DNA of 64,000 bases, taken from Thalassorhabdomicrobium marinisediminis (GTDB lineage Bacteria > Pseudomonadota > Alphaproteobacteria > Rhodobacterales > Rhodobacteraceae). The translations under genes were made by a program, and so were the position numbers. Under the pieces are notes generated by a model. That model worked only from the letters and a program-made list of their open reading frames with translations, was not told the origin of the DNA and made no database searches. Of the stretch, positions 6,333-14,441 are shown piece by piece. The stretch's first letter is position 1, and every line of letters begins with the position of its first letter. The DNA lies in the NCBI RefSeq assembly GCF_003072065.1, contig NZ_QCYG01000004.1, forward strand, positions 1 through 64,000, given 5' to 3'.

Positions 6333-7358
6333 ATGAAACTTATTGCTACGTTCGCCACAACCACAGTATTGAGTATAGCGGCTATCGGATCTGTGCAGGC
6401 GGATCCGACCAGGTGCGATCCGGGCGAAGAAGTGATCAAATTTAGCCATATTGTGAATACGGACCGCCACCCGAAGGGCATTGCAGCCGAGTTATTGCGC
6501 GAGCGAGTCAACGCGGAGATGGATGGGATTGCCTGCATGGAAGTATACGGCAGCTCAACGCTCTACAACGATGATCAGGTTCTTGAGGCTATGCTACAAG
6601 GTGATGTCCAGCTAGCCGCGCCTAGCTTGTCTAAGTTTGAGGCTTTCACCAAGCAGTTCCGGATCTTCGATCTGCCGTTTCTATTCGCCAATATGGAGGC
6701 GGTTGACGAATTCCAAAGCAGCGACGTAGCTCAAGCTATGAAGAGCGGCATGGAGCATCGCGGCCTGGTTGGGCTTGAATTTTGGCACAACGGTATGAAG
6801 CAGATTACGGCAAACGCGCCTGTCCTGGTCCCTGAAGACATGGCGGGCTTGAAGATGCGGGTTCAATCGGCAGATGTTATCATCGCCCAGATGGATGCGC
6901 TTGGGGCCTCATCACAGCCAATGGCTTTTCCTGAGGTCTACGGCGCGCTGCAGACCGGCGTGGTTGACGGCCAGCAAAACACTTACTCGAATATCTACGG
7001 GCAAAAGTTCTTCGAAGTGCAAGACGGAGTGACTGAAACCAACCACCTTCTACTCGACTACATGGTTGTCACATCCGTGGATTGGTGGGACTCCATGACA
7101 CCGGAATTTCGCGAGCAGTTCTCGACCATATTGGCAGAGGTGACTGAGGCCCGGAACGGTGAAGCTGAACGGGTCAATCAGGAGGCCAAGCAGGCCATCC
7201 TCGATGCCGGCGGCATCGTCCGAGAACTGACCGCAGAGCAACGCCAGATGTGGGTCGACGCGATGCAGCCGGTCTGGAAACAGTTTGAAGCCGAGATTGG
7301 CGCCGAGAACATTCAGGCGGCGCAAGAAATCAATACCCGCGTCACATCCGGGAACTAA
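6333..7358 (+). CDS. dctP: TRAP transporter substrate-binding protein, DctP type
   Basis: A 341-residue periplasmic solute receptor that would deliver an organic acid to the TRAP membrane proteins encoded just downstream. There is a Sec signal peptide at residues 1-23 (cut near VQA-DP) and a DctP fold with the conserved GLKMRV around residue 173, whose arginine normally clamps a substrate carboxylate. A TGVVDGQQN motif follows near residue 207. A GGGAGGAAA ribosome-binding site precedes ATG 6333. It is the first gene of a dctP-dctQ-dctM operon. The downstream muconate-cycloisomerase-like and BKACE genes suggest an unsaturated dicarboxylate or lactone-type aromatic breakdown product as ligand; this is inference, as TRAP ligands cannot be read from sequence alone. 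Confidence 0.9.
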   Translation: MKLIATFATTTVLSIAAIGSVQADPTRCDPGEEVIKFSHIVNTDRHPKGIAAELLRERVNAEMDGIACMEVYGSSTLYNDDQVLEAMLQGDVQLAAPSLSKFEAFTKQFRIFDLPFLFANMEAVDEFQSSDVAQAMKSGMEHRGLVGLEFWHNGMKQITANAPVLVPEDMAGLKMRVQSADVIIAQMDALGASSQPMAFPEVYGALQTGVVDGQQNTYSNIYGQKFFEVQDGVTETNHLLLDYMVVTSVDWWDSMTPEFREQFSTILAEVTEARNGEAERVNQEAKQAILDAGGIVRELTAEQRQMWVDAMQPVWKQFEAEIGAENIQAAQEINTRVTSGN

Positions 7359-7417
7359 TGATCTGGCGGCCGGAGGCTTTCGCGTCCGGCCAACGCATCA
7401 AAAAAGGAGCGCCAATT

Positions 7418-8104
7418 GTGTCAATGAATTTGCCCGATAATCGAGGGCTGGTGCTTGGTGTCGACCAATTTGAGCGAATTGCGATTGCAGTTCTTCTCGG
7501 TCTGATGACGCTAACGACATTCGCGAATGTTGTGCTGCGGTATATCTTCAATTCAACCCTGATTTGGGGGCTCGAAGTCACTTTGATCCTGTTCGCGTGG
7601 CTGGTCTTGTTCGGCATGAGTTACTGCGTCAAGGTAACAGCTCATCTGGGGGTTGACGCATTGCTGAATGTCCTCCCAAGTCGCGCGAGATTTACTCTTA
7701 CTGCTATCGCGGGGTTGGCATGTCTAATTTATGCCGCGTTACTTTTAAAGGGTGCGTGGGATTACTGGGCCCCTTATGCTGCTCTCAACCGTACGAGCGG
7801 GCGTTGGCTCCCCACGGGTTTCGCCGAAACCAGAAGCCAAGCTTGGTACTTAACAGACCAAGTGCCAATGCCGGCTGTGCTTTCTTGGCTAGAGCCCCTA
7901 ATAAATATGGGCGAACGCTATGACCGACTGCCCCGAGTTGTTGGCTATACGATGTTGCCCGTTGGGGTCGCTCTGTTGCTGTTCCGGCTGCTGCAAGCCT
8001 TCTACGAGTTGCTGCAGGGCGTTCGCAGCAGCTTTATCGTCAGCCACGAAGTTGAGGCCGAAGTAGCGGAAGCTCAGGCCAGATTAAAGTCGCAGGAGAC
8101 GTAA
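7418..8104 (+). CDS. dctQ: TRAP transporter small membrane subunit, DctQ type
   Basis: A 228-residue inner-membrane protein with four hydrophobic segments, the small subunit that partners DctM. I place the start at GTG 7418 because AAGGAG lies eight bases upstream. The frame is also open from an ATG at 7358 overlapping the dctP stop, but that would add an unusual charged leader. Between the second and fourth helices it has an insertion of about 50 residues, longer than in minimal DctQ proteins. The C-terminal tail is charged and probably helical. It is followed after 3 bases by dctM. Confidence 0.85.
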   Translation: MSMNLPDNRGLVLGVDQFERIAIAVLLGLMTLTTFANVVLRYIFNSTLIWGLEVTLILFAWLVLFGMSYCVKVTAHLGVDALLNVLPSRARFTLTAIAGLACLIYAALLLKGAWDYWAPYAALNRTSGRWLPTGFAETRSQAWYLTDQVPMPAVLSWLEPLINMGERYDRLPRVVGYTMLPVGVALLLFRLLQAFYELLQGVRSSFIVSHEVEAEVAEAQARLKSQET

Positions 8105-8107
8105 AAC

Positions 8108-9550
8108 ATGGGTGTCGTGCTTCTCTTCTGCCTCGTGATCGGACTCTTGCTGATCGGCGTTCCCATCGCGATAAGCCTCGGACTATCGTCGATCATATTC
8201 CTTCTGGCTTTCTCTGACAGTTCGCTTGGATCGATTGCTCAGACGTTCTTTCAGGCTATGGCAGGCCATTATACGCTATTAGCCATCCCGTTCTTCATCC
8301 TTGCGTCCAGCTTTATGTCGACCGGCGGTGTAGCACAGCGCATCATACGCTTCTCGATTGCATTAGTGGGGCATCTTCCAGGGGGGCTTGCTATCGCTGG
8401 GGTCTTTTCCTGCATGATGTTTGCAGCCCTCTCGGGCTCTTCGCCGGCCACCGTCGTTGCCATCGGTACGATCGTGATCGCAGGTATGCGCCAAGTTGGA
8501 TATACCAAGGAGTTTGCCGCCGGCGTCATCTGCAACGCTGGCACACTTGGCATCTTGATCCCGCCCTCGATTGTCATGGTAGTTTACGCCTCGGCCACGG
8601 ATGTGTCGGTCGGTCGGATGTTCCTAGCTGGTGTCATTCCCGGATTGCTTGCAGGAACATTGTTGATGGTGACCATCTATTTCATTGCGCGCGTCCGCGA
8701 TATGCCCAAGGGCAGGTGGCAAGGTTGGGGAGAAATCTGGGCCTCGGGTCGTGACGCGGTCTGGGGGTTGTTTCTAATCGTCATCATCCTCGGCGGGATC
8801 TACGGCGGCATCTTCACGCCAACCGAGGCCGCAGCCGTTGCCGCAGTCTATGCATTCGTGATTGCCTGTTTTGTCTATCGCGATATGGGGCCTTTGGCTG
8901 CCCAGGCAGGAGACGGGCAGGATGCAATGTTGCGCATAGCCGGAGGCCGCTCACTGTCCGCTGCTGCCACCCCCCACGCCAACAAGTCAACGCTCCTTCA
9001 GAAGCCTTGGGCTTTGCTTACTGCTTTCGTGCATCGGGATACTGTCAACACCCTTTTCGAGGCCGGAAAGCTCACCGTGACGCTGATGTTCATCATCGCG
9101 AACGCGCTGATCCTCAAGCAGGTCTTGACTGACGAACAGGTGCCACAACAAATCGCCACCGCGATGCTGTCAGTCGGATTTGGCCCAATCATGTTCCTCG
9201 TGATCGTAAATGTAATGCTGCTGATTGGCGGTCAGTTCATGGAGCCGTCGGGGCTGATCGTCATAGTCGCACCGCTGGTCTTCCCGATTGCGATGGAATT
9301 GGGCATCGATCCGATCCATCTGGGCATCATCATGGTGGTCAATATGGAAATTGGGATGATCACACCGCCCGTGGGCCTCAATCTCTTCGTGACTTCGGGG
9401 GTGGCAAACATGTCGGTCATGGGGGTCGTGAAAGCCGCATTACCGTTTCTCATGGTGTTATTCTGCTTCCTTATACTAGTCACCTATGTCCCATGGATAT
9501 CGACGTTCTTGCCGACATATTTCATGGGTCCAGAAATTATTCCCCAATAA
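8108..9550 (+). CDS. dctM: TRAP transporter large membrane subunit, DctM type
   Basis: A 480-residue, very hydrophobic protein, the sodium-coupled channel subunit of the TRAP system. Typical DctM blocks are present, such as ATVVAIGTIVIAGMRQVGY, NAGTLGILIPPSIVMVVY and FTPTEAAAVAAVYAFV. A hydrophilic loop of about 50 residues (roughly 260-310, ending before VNTLFEAGKLT) is longer than in many DctM proteins but common in marine alphaproteobacterial members. A CAGGAG lies just inside the end of dctQ. The gene closes the TRAP operon; the next gene begins about 150 bases later with its own candidate operator. Confidence 0.9.
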   Translation: MGVVLLFCLVIGLLLIGVPIAISLGLSSIIFLLAFSDSSLGSIAQTFFQAMAGHYTLLAIPFFILASSFMSTGGVAQRIIRFSIALVGHLPGGLAIAGVFSCMMFAALSGSSPATVVAIGTIVIAGMRQVGYTKEFAAGVICNAGTLGILIPPSIVMVVYASATDVSVGRMFLAGVIPGLLAGTLLMVTIYFIARVRDMPKGRWQGWGEIWASGRDAVWGLFLIVIILGGIYGGIFTPTEAAAVAAVYAFVIACFVYRDMGPLAAQAGDGQDAMLRIAGGRSLSAAATPHANKSTLLQKPWALLTAFVHRDTVNTLFEAGKLTVTLMFIIANALILKQVLTDEQVPQQIATAMLSVGFGPIMFLVIVNVMLLIGGQFMEPSGLIVIVAPLVFPIAMELGIDPIHLGIIMVVNMEIGMITPPVGLNLFVTSGVANMSVMGVVKAALPFLMVLFCFLILVTYVPWISTFLPTYFMGPEIIPQ

Positions 9551-9604
9551 ATGGGCGGCAATGGCGTGTAGGCAGAGCGTGCACGTAACAGAACAGTCCT
9601 ATTT

Positions 9605-9620
9605 GGTATCGGGCGAAACC
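9605..9620 (+). promoter_or_regulatory. Candidate operator upstream of the cycloisomerase-like gene
   Basis: GGTAT-CGGGCG-AAACC has the half-sites and 6-base spacing of the dyads at 6243-6260 and 11902-11921, with one mismatch (A for T in the second half). It lies 76 bases before the preferred start at 9697. Because one half-site is imperfect, I treat it as a candidate only. Confidence 0.35.
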
Positions 9621-9696
9621 CTTGCACGCATCGACAGGGACTATGCCAATTTTGCAAACTTATGCCAACGTAGATCCGTATACGGGAGTATTAACC

Positions 9697-10836
9697 TTGA
9701 GCAAGATCGAACTTATCGAGACCATTATTCTCGATATTCCGACAATTCGCGGCCACGTCCTGTCGATGGCTACGATGCGGATACAGACAGCGGTGCTTGT
9801 CCAAATCAAGTTCTCTGACGGGTCTGTAGGGATCGGCGAAGGGACGACAATCGGGGGTCTAAGCTACGGACCGGAAAGCCCGGAAGGTATCCGATCCGCA
9901 ATAGATACCTACATCGCTCCGGTTCTCCACGGACGCTGCGGCAACGATGTGAATGGCGCAATCCAATGCATCGACAAATCCGTCAAGGGGAACCGGATCG
10001 CGAAATCCGCGGTAGAGTGTGCCCTGTGGGACGCGCTCGGGAAGCGATTGGCTGTGCCCGTGGCGCAGCTTTTCGGCGGATCGGTCACTAGCGAGATGCC
10101 GGTTGCCTGGACGCTTGCCTCCGGGAATTCAGACACCGACATTGCCGAAGCCCAAAAGATGATCGCGATGCGGCGCCATAACATCTTCAAGCTAAAGATC
10201 GGCAAGCGGTCTGTGCGCGAGGACGTGGCCCACGTCGGGCGAATTAAGAAAGCCATTGGGGACGAGGGAAGCATTCGGGTCGATATTAACCAAGCCTGGA
10301 GCCTCGCGGATGCGCGGTGGGGCTTGAAGGGGTTACAGGATGTCGGATGTGAACTGGTCGAACAACCGGTCCAAGCCCGTGACCGAATGGCGATGGCAGA
10401 GCTGACGAGTAGCTACGAAATCGCAGTAATGGCCGACGAGGCGCTTAACGGCCCGGAAGACGCTCTGGCCGTTGCAACTGATAAGGCTGCTGATGTGTTA
10501 GCGGTTAAGGTTGCACAATCCGGGGGACTGAAACGAGCGTCTGAGGTCCTTGCGATCGGGCAGGCAGCCGGATTTGGCCTCTACGGTGGCACCATGTTGG
10601 AGACAGGTTTGGGGACTGCCGCGGCATTGCAGCTTTTCTCGACCATCGAGACTTTTCGCTGGGGAACCGAGCTCTTTGGACCACTGCTACTGACGGCCGA
10701 CATCTTGGCCGAACCGATCGTCTATCAGGACTTTTGCGTTAAACTTCCAGTGGGCCCCGGCATCGCAGCAGGCCTAGACCCTGATAAGGTTGCGTTCTAC
10801 CGCCGCGACCGCGAGCGGACCTCTATCGTTATCTGA
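9697..10836 (+). CDS. catB: Muconate cycloisomerase-like enolase-superfamily enzyme
   Basis: A 379-residue protein closely resembling CatB muconate lactonising enzymes, which convert cis,cis-muconate to muconolactone. It has DIPTIRGHVLSMATM near the start (substrate loop), GEGTTIGGLSYGPESPEGI, the FKLKIG lysine pair near residue 168, metal ligands in RVDINQAW, VEQPV and MADEAL, the second catalytic lysine in AVKVAQSGG and GGTMLETGLG. I prefer TTG 9697, preceded by GGGAG eight bases upstream, because the protein then has normal CatB length. The frame is open from 9622, but that extension would overlap the candidate operator. It may act on a substituted muconate or another acid; the symbol marks family, not a tested substrate. 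Confidence 0.7.
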   Translation: MSKIELIETIILDIPTIRGHVLSMATMRIQTAVLVQIKFSDGSVGIGEGTTIGGLSYGPESPEGIRSAIDTYIAPVLHGRCGNDVNGAIQCIDKSVKGNRIAKSAVECALWDALGKRLAVPVAQLFGGSVTSEMPVAWTLASGNSDTDIAEAQKMIAMRRHNIFKLKIGKRSVREDVAHVGRIKKAIGDEGSIRVDINQAWSLADARWGLKGLQDVGCELVEQPVQARDRMAMAELTSSYEIAVMADEALNGPEDALAVATDKAADVLAVKVAQSGGLKRASEVLAIGQAAGFGLYGGTMLETGLGTAAALQLFSTIETFRWGTELFGPLLLTADILAEPIVYQDFCVKLPVGPGIAAGLDPDKVAFYRRDRERTSIVI

Positions 10837-10891
10837 AACCCGCGAGTGTTGCGGATAACCGCACGTAAGGACCTAGATGCCTAGATGCTAT

Positions 10892-11782
10892 CTAGCCGAC
10901 GTTGCGCGCCACTGATTGGGCTACGCGCACAAAGTTGTTGACGTGAACGCCTTGTTCATCAAGGCGATAGCTGATGGACAAGGCGGTTGCGCCGATTGCA
11001 GGGTGAATTGACATATAGCGTAGGCCGTTGCGCGTGGCCGATCCGACAGAACTCGGCACAACGCAGATGCCCTCGCCGATTGCGACAAGGCTCAAAGCCG
11101 TCTGCAGATCCATCGTCCAGATGCGATTGCCCGTATCAATGTTCAAGTTCTCGCACGACGACAGCACGACATCGGCAAAACTGGGCCGCGGGGTCTCCGG
11201 ATAGAGGACGAAGTTGGGGTCCTTGAGTGATCGAAGATCAATCAGGCCACCGGTCCCTTCATCGTATGCATCAGGAACCGCAACGATGAGGGGTTCGTCC
11301 AACAGGTGACGGGTGACGAACTCACTGTCTTTCAAAGCCGGACGCGCGAACGCGACATCAATCTCTCGAGAAATGAGGGATCGATGGAGCTGTGCATTGT
11401 TCATCGGAAAAAGGCTCAGATTGATATCGGCATAAGCTGTGCGAAAGGACTTGATGATGTTCGGAAGAATGCCAAAGGTGGCTGACCCGACGAAGCCGAT
11501 ACGCAAGCGCCCCTCCGCACCCTCTCCCAAGCGCTGCACTTCCAACTTGGTATCCTCCAGTTGCGCAACGATTGACTTGCCGCGTTCTAAGAGGCGTTCA
11601 CCTGCCTGGGTCAGACTGATCGCGCTCCGCCCCCGATTGAACAGCACGGCCCCCAGAGATTCCTCTAGGCTCCTGATCTGCCGACTCAGGGGAGGCTGGG
11701 CCATCTCAAGACGATCCGCCGCCCGCCCGAAATGCAACTCTTCGGCGACGGCGATGAAATAGGTCAACTGCTTAAAGTTCAT
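10892..11782 (-). CDS. LysR-family regulator, CatR/BenM-like
   Basis: A 296-residue LysR-type regulator. The N-terminal winged helix (MNFKQLTYFIAVAEELHFGRAADRLEMAQPPLS, residues 1-33, shortened in kind to CatR/BenM regulators) is followed by the effector-binding domain (GFVGSATFGILPNIIKSFR onward). The gene is convergent with the cycloisomerase-like gene and divergent from the small-protein/hydrolase/BKACE operon, the layout expected for a local activator. A 20-bp dyad at 11902-11921 lies in the divergent intergenic space and recurs before the TRAP operon, so this protein is the likely regulator of the whole island. A muconate-like inducer is plausible from the family but unproven. Confidence 0.8.
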   Translation of the reverse strand: MNFKQLTYFIAVAEELHFGRAADRLEMAQPPLSRQIRSLEESLGAVLFNRGRSAISLTQAGERLLERGKSIVAQLEDTKLEVQRLGEGAEGRLRIGFVGSATFGILPNIIKSFRTAYADINLSLFPMNNAQLHRSLISREIDVAFARPALKDSEFVTRHLLDEPLIVAVPDAYDEGTGGLIDLRSLKDPNFVLYPETPRPSFADVVLSSCENLNIDTGNRIWTMDLQTALSLVAIGEGICVVPSSVGSATRNGLRYMSIHPAIGATALSISYRLDEQGVHVNNFVRVAQSVARNVG

Positions 11783-11901
11783 TCGAGACCCTTCCGGTCG
11801 AAAGCATCGGCAGAGATGTCCTGCACAAAAAGGCGAGGCGCGGCAACCTTTCTAGCTGAACCCTGAAATCGCACCGTGGCGCGCGCCGAAGTGCTCGGGC
11901 C

Positions 11902-11921
11902 ACGGTATCACGTCATACCGT
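11902..11921. promoter_or_regulatory. LysR-type operator dyad between regulator and hydrolase operon
   Basis: ACGGTAT-CACGTC-ATACCGT, a perfect 7-bp inverted repeat with a 6-base spacer, lies 120 bases upstream of the LysR start and 66 upstream of the 11988 start. Its core GGTAT-N6-ATACC matches the dyad before the TRAP operon exactly. The spacing is T-N10-A, close to but not the canonical T-N11-A LysR box, so binding by the adjacent LysR protein is inferred. Confidence 0.55.
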
Positions 11922-11987
11922 AGGCAGCATAGCAAGTCAGGGTGCGACCGTGGCAGGAAGGCCCGGAAGCGACGGGGAGACCTCTGA

Positions 11988-12368
11988 ATGATTGAAAAGC
12001 TAAGAATTATGCAGGGGGGTCTCGCTGCCGCGCCTCACCTATTGCGCTTGGGGCGCCTGTTTTCCGAAACAGTGCTGCTCGAAGTCGATGGTGAAGAGTT
12101 CTATCTGACCTTCGAGAAGGGCCATCTGCGTCACGTAGTTCCCGGACCCAGCCGCAAAACGCCATATCGCTTCGCCTTTAGAACCGACGCAGAGGCCATG
12201 ATGAAATTCTGGAAACCCTGTCCGGAACCGGGCTTCCACGACATTTTCGGTCTGGTGAAGATCGGGCGTGGCCGGATCGACGGCGATATACTTAGCTTGG
12301 TCAAGAACCTTCGGTTCTTTAAGGAAGTTTTGTCGCTTCCGAGACATCAACCGGAGGACGCGGCATGA
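11988..12368 (+). CDS. Conserved small protein of unknown function in BKACE cluster
   Basis: A 126-residue soluble protein that I do not recognise with certainty. Its middle (FAFRTDAEAMMKFWKP, then HDIFGLVKIGRGRIDGDIL) has the alternating pattern of an SCP2-like lipid- or acyl-binding fold, but that is only a resemblance. It opens the operon divergent from the LysR gene and its stop overlaps the hydrolase start (ATGA), so the two are translationally coupled. Its position between a lactone-forming enzyme and a lactone hydrolase makes it a candidate for the otherwise missing isomerase step or for a substrate carrier; neither is shown by sequence. Confidence 0.7.
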   Translation: MIEKLRIMQGGLAAAPHLLRLGRLFSETVLLEVDGEEFYLTFEKGHLRHVVPGPSRKTPYRFAFRTDAEAMMKFWKPCPEPGFHDIFGLVKIGRGRIDGDILSLVKNLRFFKEVLSLPRHQPEDAA

Positions 12369-13216
12369 GCATCGAACAGATCATCGGGCGCTACGTTAGA
12401 GTTGAGATCGCCGGGGTGCCGCAGCGAATATATTATGAAGAGGCCGGCGAGGGGAGGCCGGTCCTCTGCCTTCACACTGCGGGAGCAGACAGCCGGCAAT
12501 GGCGTCATCTGATGAACGACAGCGACATCACTGCCGTCAACCGTATGATCGCTTTTGACATGCCTTGGCACGGCAAATCTCTGCCGCCTGAAGGCTTCGA
12601 GACGCAGGAATACCTGCTGACAACTGAAGCCTATATTGAGACAGTTCTTGCCGTAGTCCAAGCGCTGGATCTTGATCGCCCGGTGCTTGCCGGCTGCTCA
12701 ATGGGCGGTAGGATTGCCTTGCAACTAGCGGCGCTCCACCCAGAGCGATTTTCAGGGTTCATCGCAATCGAAGCCTCCGATTTCCAGCCAGCGTGGTATG
12801 ATATCGACTGGTTCCACCGCCCCGATGCCCATGGTGGCGAAATGGGGGCTGCCCTGGTATCAGCGAATATTTCACCTTTCGCACCCAATGCTGAACGCTG
12901 GAACACACTTTGGATGTTCATGCAGAGCGGCCCTGGCGTGTTTCGCGGAGATTTGAGCTTCTATACGCGCGATGAGAGCCTGATTCCTAGGATGTGTCAG
13001 ATCGATACCCAAGCGACGCCCGTTCATATTATCGTCGGCGCCTATGACCTGACCTGCACGCCTGAGGACGCTGCGCGCACCGCGGCGGCCATTCCGGGCG
13101 CGACGCTCTCGGTTATGGATGAGCTTGGGCATTTCCCAATGAGCGAGCACCCCGTGGGTTTTAGACCATTCTTCCTCGAGGGGCTGGCAAAAATGCCCGC
13201 TTGGACAGCGAATTAA
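12365..13216 (+). CDS. Alpha/beta hydrolase, 3-oxoadipate enol-lactonase-like
   Basis: A 283-residue alpha/beta-hydrolase. The oxyanion/HG-type segment LCLHTAGADSRQW is near residue 36, the nucleophile elbow GCSMGG near residue 109, the acid in VGAYDLTCTPED near residue 224 and the catalytic histidine in ELGHFPMSEHP near residue 260. The sequence style (PVLAGCSMGGRIALQLA) is that of PcaD/CatD enol-lactonases and related C-C hydrolases. It overlaps the preceding small gene by four bases and is followed by a BKACE gene after 22 bases. In this context it may open a lactone derived from the cycloisomerase product to a beta-keto acid, which BKACE would then cleave. The fold is certain, the substrate inferred. 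Confidence 0.8.
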   Translation: MSIEQIIGRYVRVEIAGVPQRIYYEEAGEGRPVLCLHTAGADSRQWRHLMNDSDITAVNRMIAFDMPWHGKSLPPEGFETQEYLLTTEAYIETVLAVVQALDLDRPVLAGCSMGGRIALQLAALHPERFSGFIAIEASDFQPAWYDIDWFHRPDAHGGEMGAALVSANISPFAPNAERWNTLWMFMQSGPGVFRGDLSFYTRDESLIPRMCQIDTQATPVHIIVGAYDLTCTPEDAARTAAAIPGATLSVMDELGHFPMSEHPVGFRPFFLEGLAKMPAWTAN

Positions 13217-13238
13217 TTGCTACGAAAGAGGGGACTTA

Positions 13239-14090
13239 ATGCCTGACACGCTACCCACGCCCTGCATGATTTGTGTTGCTATCACAGGTTCTCTGCCGAC
13301 AAAAGCGAACAACCCGGCGGTGCCGATCACTGTGACGGAACAAATCGAGAGTACGCAAGGGGCCTTTGAGGCTGGAGCCTCAATTGTGCACGCCCATGTG
13401 CGCAATGATGACGAAACACCTTCGTCGGATCCGGAGAGATTTGCTCGCCTCAAGGAGGGGTTGGAGAAGCATTGTCCCGGCATGATAATCCAGTTTTCAA
13501 CCGGAGGACGCTCAGGCGCGGGACGGATGAGGGGCGGAATGCTGCCTCTTGCCCCTGATATGGCATCTCTTTCAGTTGGTTCGAACAATTTTCCGACCCG
13601 GGTCTACGAGAACCCGCCCGATCTCGTGGATTGGCTCGCCTCGGAAATGAGATCTTACAACGTCAGGCCGGAAATCGAAGCTTTCGACTTGTCGCACATA
13701 CTGCAGGCCGCGAAAATGCATGCCGACGGCCGCCTTGCGACCACCCCCTATGTGCAATTTGTGATGGGGGTGAAGAATGCGATGCCCGCCGATCGCGACG
13801 TGTTCGACTTCTACATCAAAACGGTCAAACGTCTGTTTGGGGATGAGACCCCTTGGTGTGCGGCAGGCATCGGTGCGCACCAGTTGACGGTAAACGAATG
13901 GGCCGTTGCGGTGGGCGGCCACGCCCGCACGGGGCTGGAGGACAATGTTCGACTTGATCGAGATAACTTGGCCCCGTCAAATGCCGCGCTCGTTCGCCGT
14001 GTGACAGATTTATGCGACAAGTATGAACGACCTGTGGCGACTTGGAAGCAGGCGAGGCGTATTTTGGGTTTGCAGCACGTTGATCCCTAG
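13239..14090 (+). CDS. Beta-keto acid cleavage enzyme (BKACE, DUF849), first copy
   Basis: A 283-residue TIM-barrel protein of the DUF849/BKACE family, which uses zinc to condense a beta-keto acid with acetyl-CoA, giving acetoacetate and a new acyl-CoA. The metal-ligand motif HAHVR is near residue 50, followed by IQFSTGGRSGAGRMRG, PEIEAFDLSH, VQFVMGVKNAMPAD and the C-terminal GLEDNVRLDRDNLAPSNAALV that closes the active site. Last gene of the operon begun at 11988. Family members differ in substrate; with a CatB-like enzyme and an enol-lactonase-like hydrolase next door, beta-ketoadipate or an analogue is the natural guess. A second DUF849 gene in the window (46172-47083) has a carnitine context instead. 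Confidence 0.85.
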   Translation: MPDTLPTPCMICVAITGSLPTKANNPAVPITVTEQIESTQGAFEAGASIVHAHVRNDDETPSSDPERFARLKEGLEKHCPGMIIQFSTGGRSGAGRMRGGMLPLAPDMASLSVGSNNFPTRVYENPPDLVDWLASEMRSYNVRPEIEAFDLSHILQAAKMHADGRLATTPYVQFVMGVKNAMPADRDVFDFYIKTVKRLFGDETPWCAAGIGAHQLTVNEWAVAVGGHARTGLEDNVRLDRDNLAPSNAALVRRVTDLCDKYERPVATWKQARRILGLQHVDP

Positions 14091-14284
14091 GTGTTTGATC
14101 ACACGGCTTACGGTTTAATGGTGCAATCCTTTCTCAAAGTTGGAAGGAAGCATTTTGAGACAAGTTCGTCACGGGAGCGCCACGACCACGCACGCGGTCA
14201 GTGCGGCAATACACCGATCGCGGGCTTCGCTCGCGCAGTTGAGCAAAGAGTTGGGCATCAATCCCAAATAGACCGGCAGCAGCC

Positions 14285-14339
14285 CTGCCGCACATTCTCG
14301 CTTTGTTCTCGCTTTGTCTGCGGTATTCTTGTGCGGCAG
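14285..14339. repeat. 10-bp inverted repeat enclosing a tandem TTCTCGCTTTG
   Basis: CTGCCGCACA (14285-14294) and TGTGCGGCAG (14330-14339) are exact inverted repeats. The 35-base loop contains TTCTCGCTTTG twice in tandem. It has no T-run. It could be an IS or integron-like end, or a structured RNA; I cannot assign it. Confidence 0.55.
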
Positions 14340-14400
14340 AGGAACCTCCGATAGGGCTGATTTCCGCTGCGCGACAATGGTTTGATTGCTTTCTAGGCTT

Positions 14401-14441
14401 CGGATTTGCAATCCGCTGCGTCACCACTCCGCCAACTCGCG
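14401..14441 (-). pseudogene. tRNA-Cys(GCA) 5' half, relic
   Basis: On the minus strand, TGGCGGAGTGGTGACGCAG (D arm) is followed by CGGATTGCAAATCCG, a complete anticodon arm with anticodon GCA. Upstream CGCGAGT stands in the acceptor position. After the anticodon stem the sequence diverges and no T arm or CCA end follows toward lower coordinates. The core chromosome lies on the promoter side and the accessory DNA on the missing-3' side, so an insertion or deletion removed the 3' half. Confidence 0.6.

Noticed and set aside
14301-14325. Tandem TTCTCGCTTTG as a CRISPR array
   Set aside because: Only two copies with no spacer of normal length and no cas genes; it sits in the loop of an inverted repeat. 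No CRISPR array is visible in the window.
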